Source: Salinibacterium sp. ZJ70
GTDB lineage: Bacteria > Actinomycetota > Actinomycetes > Actinomycetales > Microbacteriaceae
DNA: 64,000 bases
Reading direction: 5' to 3'
NCBI RefSeq assembly: GCF_011751865.2
Contig: NZ_CP061770.1
Span: 992,001 to 1,056,000 of the forward strand
Under the pieces are notes generated by a model that saw only the letters and a program-made list of their open reading frames with translations, was not told the origin of the DNA and did no database searches. This document shows, piece by piece, positions 59,458 to 64,000 of this stretch (its first letter is position 1; each line of letters starts with the position of its first letter). The translations under genes were made by a program, and so were the position numbers.

Positions 59458-60517
59458 CGAGAAGCCTTCCGATCGCGGCTCCGAGGGGAACGGGTACGGC
59501 GTTGCCGATCTGCCGCGCGATAGCCGTACGAGACCCTACGAAACGGTGGGTGTCTGTGAACCCCTGCAACAGCGCGGCTTCGTAGTGAGTGATTGCCCGG
59601 TCGGCGGTGGGATGGATGTACCGGCCCTTCTCGGGTTTGAAGAATTCCGTACGAATCGTCACCGACGGCTTGTCGAGATGAAGGCGCCCCATCACATCTC
59701 CTGATCCGGAGCGGTGCTTGCGCCAGCATGGGGCAAGGAGCTCGTCGGGTAGATCGAAGCGGTTGCCTCCGGCAGGGATCGCTCGGAACCGATCAAGCGA
59801 GAGCTGGGTGTAGTCACGCCCGATGTGGAGGTCACGCGGGGCAAGCGGACCAGGCGTGGCCCGTCTGTTGACGACCACGCTCCGGGAACCGAACGCCTCG
59901 TCGCGGTCGGGTTGGATGGGGACACCTCGCAGTGCTTCGGCGACAGTAATGTGCCGTCCCGCGTGCGTCTCCTCGGGGAAGCCCGGTGCGGGCAGGTCGC
60001 GGTGGTGACCGATGAGAACGGCGCGCTTCCGTGCCTGCGGCGCGCCGAAATCGGCGGCGTTCAAGATCCGGAAGTCGAAGGCGTAGTCCTCCAGGAGTCC
60101 GCCCGGACTCGTTGCTTCCTTGAAATCGAGGAACTGCCGCGACTTCGCGAATGCGGCGACGTTCTCGACCACGAAGTACTTCGGGCGTGCGCGGGTCACC
60201 GTGTGCGCGTACTGCTCCCACAGCGAATTGCGCTCGTCCTCTTCGTTCTGCTTCCCCAGAGTCGAGAAGCCCTGGCATGGGGGACCGCCCACAATCAGGT
60301 CGACAGCGGGGACGTCCTCGGTCTCGAGCCAACGCTCGATCGGTCCCGCAAAGCTAATGCCGCGCCCGAAGGTCGCGTCGTACGAAGCCGCAGCAGCGGC
60401 ATCCATCTCGACCGCCCGCACCGTGCGGTAGCGAGGCGAGGCCGCGTGCAGTCCCGCACTCAGCCCGCCCGCTCCCGCGAAGAGATCGAGGACGGTAATC
60501 GGGGGTCGGTCAGGCAC
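59444..60517 (-). CDS. drmMII: DNA (cytosine-5) methyltransferase of the DISARM locus
   Basis: This 357-residue C5 methyltransferase has motif I DLFAGAGGLSAG, motif IV GGPPCQGFS with nucleophile Cys81, motif VI FVVENVAAF, motif VIII PQARKRAVLIG, a target-recognition region (about residues 185-285) and motif X ARQIGNAVPVPLG. In DISARM class 2 such an enzyme marks host DNA as self. No cognate restriction endonuclease is next to it; drmB and drmA are. GTG 60517 lies 6 nt after TAGGCT (60529-60524 on the coding strand), so it has its own leaderless promoter, separate from drmA-drmB by 89 bp. The recognition sequence cannot be predicted. Confidence 0.92.
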   Translation of the reverse strand: MPDRPPITVLDLFAGAGGLSAGLHAASPRYRTVRAVEMDAAAAASYDATFGRGISFAGPIERWLETEDVPAVDLIVGGPPCQGFSTLGKQNEEDERNSLWEQYAHTVTRARPKYFVVENVAAFAKSRQFLDFKEATSPGGLLEDYAFDFRILNAADFGAPQARKRAVLIGHHRDLPAPGFPEETHAGRHITVAEALRGVPIQPDRDEAFGSRSVVVNRRATPGPLAPRDLHIGRDYTQLSLDRFRAIPAGGNRFDLPDELLAPCWRKHRSGSGDVMGRLHLDKPSVTIRTEFFKPEKGRYIHPTADRAITHYEAALLQGFTDTHRFVGSRTAIARQIGNAVPVPLGAAIGRLLVTQM

Positions 60518-60606
60518 GATTCCAGCCTAGCCGGCGCGAGTCGCATCCTCGTGCACCATGCGCGGGGCTCATCAGGTGATGGTCGCTGAAGTCATCGGGG
60601 CAACCG

Positions 60607-62319
60607 TCACGCGAGGAGCGCATCGGCGAGCCCGCCTCCCTCCTCGAGGTCCCCGATCAGCAGTGCCCGGTCGAGATAGATGTTCTTCGACTCGCAGCTC
60701 GTCTCGGGCAGAAGCATGCACGCGTGGCACGCGGCCAGGTTGAGCCCGTCGCTTCCTGAAGGCACGGATTCAGAGCACACCGGATCATTCGAGCACCACG
60801 CCGCTCTGGCGAGGGCGCCCTCGATTGCTCGGGCGAGTGGCTCCGGCGACGACAGCGCGGCCAGTCCTCCAAGGCTTCCTGCGGCGTCGGAGGAGGCCGT
60901 GTAGACGAGGAACCCCGCCTGGCCCTCTTCTGCGTAGACGCGCTCGCGAAGCGCTCCGGTTGGGTATCCGGCGTCGAGGCTGAGCTCCTTCAACACGGCA
61001 TGCGCGAGGGTGTGCAGGGCGAGGAATCGCGCTGTCGGTGCAGGCATCGCGTCGATTCCCGCTTCGCGGGCCCGGAGCTCGAGCGAATCGGCGAGCAGGC
61101 CGCGGCGGTGGGAGGCGAGGCCGGTCGACTCCCACTGATGGACGACCCGCTCGTCGAGACGAATGAAGATGCCTTCGCCGAGCACCTCTGTGGCGGGGAG
61201 CCAGTCGGTAAGGCGAGAGCTCAGCTTCGCCATACGCGGCGTCGCTGTGGCCGTGGCAGATGCGGTCACGCGCGTGAAACCGTGTAGGGCGCGCACCTCG
61301 CGCAGGCGGTCGACTGCGGAGACCTGGGCGACAACGCCTGAAAGCCGAGGCGACACCTCGACCTCCCGGCAGGTAAACGTGTCGTCCCCCCGCGTGACGC
61401 TTCCATCGCGCAGGGCGAAGTACTCGTCGTTCCGGAGGTCGACTTCGGTCGGAGGTTCTGCATCGTCGAACGTGTGGCGGCGGCGGATGAGGTCAGCAAC
61501 TCCTTCAATGCTTACTCCCGGTTCGGAAGCGGCGAATGCGGGCAGGGCGACCTCGAGCGATTCTTCCGGGAACTGCTTGAGGACGGTCCAGTACTTGTTC
61601 ACGAACCGCGCATCCGGACTCGACCACGGAGGAATTGAGATTGCCGATCGCACAGCGCCGAACCACACGTTCGAGGAACCGCGCTGAAGCACGCGGAGAG
61701 GCTTGGTGCACTGGTCGGGCTGTGCATCGGGGAGCCACGGCCGCTTGCCTCCGCAGCTCTTGATCTGCCGCAGCGCGCTGTAGCTGAACGAGCCATCTAG
61801 GTCGTAGGACTTCACTCCGCATGTGCAAGAGATCACGATGTCGGCGAGCGACGACGAGGCGCCTCGGGTGGTGAGCTTCAGCTGGTGCCTCCCTCCCGGG
61901 GCACCCTCAGCGCCGCGGTGGACCCAGTTGAAGTAGGGGAAGTCTTCGATGTGGCCGTCTTCGCAGCACGCGACGAAGCGCGACGGGGTGATGTCGCGAT
62001 CGCAGTCGTTGCACTTCATCTTCCTCGGGTCGAACTTCCAGAACGGATCGAGCCGGCGGCACTCGGGGCAGTAGTGGTACTCCGGGAACCGGACGACCGG
62101 TACGTCTCCGATCTTTCGGCCGCTCGACGGGCTTCGGAAGGTGCGGACGCCGAGCGAGCGCGCGAGGCGGGGCTCCTCGATCTCGGGCGAGAACCTCTCG
62201 TCCCAGGAGTCGATGCCGCAGATCATTAGACTCTGGTCGCCTGCGGGAAACAGCGATCCTACGCCGTACGTGGTGACGAGTTGGGACTGTCTGGCTTTGG
62301 GACGGTCACTGGGCGCCAT
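60607..62319 (-). CDS. drmB: DISARM protein DrmB (DUF1998)
   Basis: The product has 570 residues. A zinc-binding N-terminal part holds Cys84/Cys87 (YCPECRRLDPFW), Cys103/Cys106 (KCNDCDRDI) and ACCEDGHIEDFPYFNWVH. The C-terminal DUF1998 region has HTLAHAVLKELSLDAGYPTG, FLVYTASSDAAGSLGGLAAL and the Cys-rich WCSNDPVCSE, LAACHACMLLPETSCE. DrmB forms the DrmAB complex with the DrmA helicase, which acts on unmethylated incoming DNA. Its ATG lies 14 nt inside the end of drmA, so the two are coupled. Length is normal for the family. Confidence 0.88.
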   Translation of the reverse strand: MAPSDRPKARQSQLVTTYGVGSLFPAGDQSLMICGIDSWDERFSPEIEEPRLARSLGVRTFRSPSSGRKIGDVPVVRFPEYHYCPECRRLDPFWKFDPRKMKCNDCDRDITPSRFVACCEDGHIEDFPYFNWVHRGAEGAPGGRHQLKLTTRGASSSLADIVISCTCGVKSYDLDGSFSYSALRQIKSCGGKRPWLPDAQPDQCTKPLRVLQRGSSNVWFGAVRSAISIPPWSSPDARFVNKYWTVLKQFPEESLEVALPAFAASEPGVSIEGVADLIRRRHTFDDAEPPTEVDLRNDEYFALRDGSVTRGDDTFTCREVEVSPRLSGVVAQVSAVDRLREVRALHGFTRVTASATATATPRMAKLSSRLTDWLPATEVLGEGIFIRLDERVVHQWESTGLASHRRGLLADSLELRAREAGIDAMPAPTARFLALHTLAHAVLKELSLDAGYPTGALRERVYAEEGQAGFLVYTASSDAAGSLGGLAALSSPEPLARAIEGALARAAWCSNDPVCSESVPSGSDGLNLAACHACMLLPETSCESKNIYLDRALLIGDLEEGGGLADALLA

Positions 62320-64000
62320 CGGGTGCCTCTTCCTTTCGACGACCGAGGGTGAGGATGCGGAGTGTGCTCTCGCGATCCACGTTCCGAAGGCTCGTGAGCG
62401 TGGGCCACGGAGTGCGCTGGGGCGGGAAGCTCGCGATGAGCGGCTCGCCGTTGTCCACCAGCTCGCTGCCCGCTGGCACCATCAGCGACCTGATGTCCTC
62501 GTTGTTCGGGTGCCAAAGGCCGTACCGCGAGAGCCCTTCTGCTGCCGCTGCTTCCCACTGGTGAGATAGCTCTTCGGCAGCTCGTTTGAGCTCCGACTCG
62601 ATCTCGGCTCGGGGTTCGGCGCCCGTCATGTGCAGACGTTTGACGAGGATCTGCGTCAGGCCCTTGAGCGCGCCGTCGACGGCGGGAACGTTGACGGCCG
62701 TATCGGGCGCAGCACCCGGCACGGTGTGCCGCGCGAGAATCGTGAGAACGCCGTGGAGCCCGCGATCGAGTGCCCTGGGGGCGAATGGAGTCGCTCCCGT
62801 CGCCTCCACCTGCCGGTAGAGCGCACGGTGGTATGTCGTGAACGCTTCGAAATGCGAGAGATCTCTTGAACGCGAGGCGTTGTAGAGCGTGACGACCAGA
62901 CCAGGGTGCCTGCGTCCCACGCGGCTTGTGGCCTGGATGTACTCGGATGTCGTCTGAGGCTGTCCCATCACCGCCATTAGGCCCAGTCGGTCGACGTCGA
63001 CGCCGACCGAGATCATGTTGGTGGCGAGCACGGTGTCGGCGGCGAGCGGATCCGGATACGAGAGCGAGACCGCGTCGAGCTCGACGGGGATCTCGCTCGA
63101 CTTCACCCGCGATGTGAGCTCGCGAGGCGCCTCGGTGGCGCGCGGCGGCCGACCATGGCGCGTGGCGACGACGCCAATGCGGTCGCGGACGTCGTCGATC
63201 GACTGGATGTACGCCGCCCCGAGCACGCGGAGGCTGTTGAAGTAGCCGAGGAGGGTCCAGTAGGCGTCCTTCACCTCGTCTGGCGCGTCGAGTTCTGCCC
63301 CGGCCTGCAGCAGCGCGGCGTAAGTACGGACGAGGAGCGTGGCATGACTCGTGCTCGGGGCCATCACGCCGACGTACTGTCGTGTGCCCTTCCTGTCGCG
63401 CGGCGCCTCCACGGCGAAGAAGGAGTCGCTCGCGTCGAGACCTGGCGGGGGGAACTGCATCGATTCGCGCGCGAAGACGGCAGCAACCTGATCTCGCGCG
63501 CGACGGATCGTGGCGGTCGAGGCGACGAGCTTCGGACGGTGACCCTCCAAAGAGGTTGCGAGATGGTCCACCGCGGTCTCGTACAGTCCCACGAGCGTGC
63601 CGAGCGGCCCGCTGATCAGGTGGAGCTCGTCCTGGATGATCAAGTCCGGCGCGAGCGCTCCCCCTGTTCCAAAGAATCGGCCGCTCTGCTCGTTCCAAGC
63701 GAGCATTGCGAACTTGTCGACGGTTCCGATGATGAGGGACGGGCGGTAGGCGTAAACATCCGAGTCGATGAGGTGAACAGGGAGTCCGCCCGAGAATCGG
63801 CATGATGAGGACGGGCAACGGACGATCAACCGGCTGCGGTCGGTTTCGGTGTCGTACTGATTCTCGTCAAGGCTGCTGCCACACCACGGACACTTCAGCA
63901 GCTGGACCGGGTCGCCCAGGTCTCCGACGTCCTCGCCGCGGCGGCGCTTGTTCAACGCCCGGCGAGCGTTCTCGACACTGTTCGGTGTCGCGCTCTGCCC
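62306..64000 (-). CDS. drmA: DISARM helicase DrmA, C-terminal part (5' end outside window)
   Basis: The frame is open to the window end, with 564 residues visible. It holds a Zn-knuckle-like CPWCGSSLDENQ, then RPSLIIGTVDKFAMLAWNEQ, the DEAH-type Walker B LIIQDELHLISGPLGTLVGL YE, motif III VASTATIRRA and the C-terminal helicase domain with LATNMISVGVDVDRLGLMAV MGQPQTTSEYIQATSRVGR (motifs V-VI). Walker A lies upstream, outside the window. The 'QDELH...YIQATSRVGR' combination is that of DrmA. A TTG at 63955 is not taken as the start because coding continues upstream of it (SATPNSVENARRALNKRR). Confidence 0.88.
   Translation of the reverse strand, partial: GQSATPNSVENARRALNKRRRGEDVGDLGDPVQLLKCPWCGSSLDENQYDTETDRSRLIVRCPSSSCRFSGGLPVHLIDSDVYAYRPSLIIGTVDKFAMLAWNEQSGRFFGTGGALAPDLIIQDELHLISGPLGTLVGLYETAVDHLATSLEGHRPKLVASTATIRRARDQVAAVFARESMQFPPPGLDASDSFFAVEAPRDRKGTRQYVGVMAPSTSHATLLVRTYAALLQAGAELDAPDEVKDAYWTLLGYFNSLRVLGAAYIQSIDDVRDRIGVVATRHGRPPRATEAPRELTSRVKSSEIPVELDAVSLSYPDPLAADTVLATNMISVGVDVDRLGLMAVMGQPQTTSEYIQATSRVGRRHPGLVVTLYNASRSRDLSHFEAFTTYHRALYRQVEATGATPFAPRALDRGLHGVLTILARHTVPGAAPDTAVNVPAVDGALKGLTQILVKRLHMTGAEPRAEIESELKRAAEELSHQWEAAAAEGLSRYGLWHPNNEDIRSLMVPAGSELVDNGEPLIASFPPQRTPWPTLTSLRNVDRESTLRILTLGRRKEEAPDGAQ

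Noticed and set aside
62259..63818. 519-codon minus-strand frame overlapping drmA as possible drmC
   Set aside because: It is a shadow frame in Arg-rich composition, lacks the HKD motif of phospholipase D enzymes and overlaps the drmA helicase motifs.

Overview
The window is high-GC (about 70 %) DNA from an actinobacterium. Gene content and order (ileS-folC-DUF4233-ndk; rne ... rplU-rpmA-obgE-proB-proA ... nadD ... rsfS-tRNA-Ala), GTG starts, 4-nt ATGA/GTGA overlaps and many apparently leaderless genes fit Microbacteriaceae (Microbacterium and relatives). That placement is inference from synteny and protein character; no 16S gene is present.

Layout. 1-6.3 kb: end of an M3 peptidase gene, an ArsR-type regulator with a small coupled protein, and the valS-lipoprotein-GNAT-small protein operon. 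6.4-12.2 kb: a GntR/YtrA regulator with a DUF1648 membrane protein; then a histidine kinase/OmpR response regulator next to a secreted PAS-repeat protein and an APH-fold kinase/acidic exported protein pair. TGAGA-N4-TCTCA palindromes or related half sites lie upstream of three of these transcription units. 12.3-20.8 kb: ArsR+SulP transporter, then an Ile T-box and the ileS-folC-DUF4233-ndk-phosphatase operon. 20.9-34.6 kb: a DsbA/VKOR oxidative folding pair, rne with a long leader, rplU-rpmA, obgE-proB, proA, nadD with a translationally coupled Pro/Ser-repeat membrane protein, rsfS, tRNA-Ala(GGC) and a phosphoribosyltransferase.

34.7-45.5 kb is accessory: an exported beta-propeller protein with a LAATG sorting-like tail, the wreck of a luciferase-like flavin oxidoreductase gene, and a six-gene operon that encodes a complete UgpBAEC-like ABC importer together with a metallophosphoesterase and a tyrosine-phosphatase-like enzyme (possible phosphoester scavenging). 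A possible RpiR regulator remnant, an amidase and small membrane proteins follow. 45.5-54.2 kb is a maltose/maltodextrin locus: GH13 alpha-glucosidase facing malEFG and a second GH13 enzyme, with two LacI-type operators in the divergent region and no ATPase gene of its own. 54.2-58.9 kb carries a DUF222/HNH protein, mmuM, a lipoprotein with an internal duplication and an alpha/beta hydrolase.

58.9-64 kb is a defence island of lower GC: a frameshifted pseudogene at its edge, then a cytosine-5 DNA methyltransferase (drmMII-like), drmB (DUF1998) and a drmA helicase cut by the window end. This is the core of a DISARM anti-phage system. No drmC lies between drmB and the methyltransferase, and the methyltransferase appears to have its own leaderless promoter. 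No CRISPR array, integrase, IS element or rRNA gene was seen.
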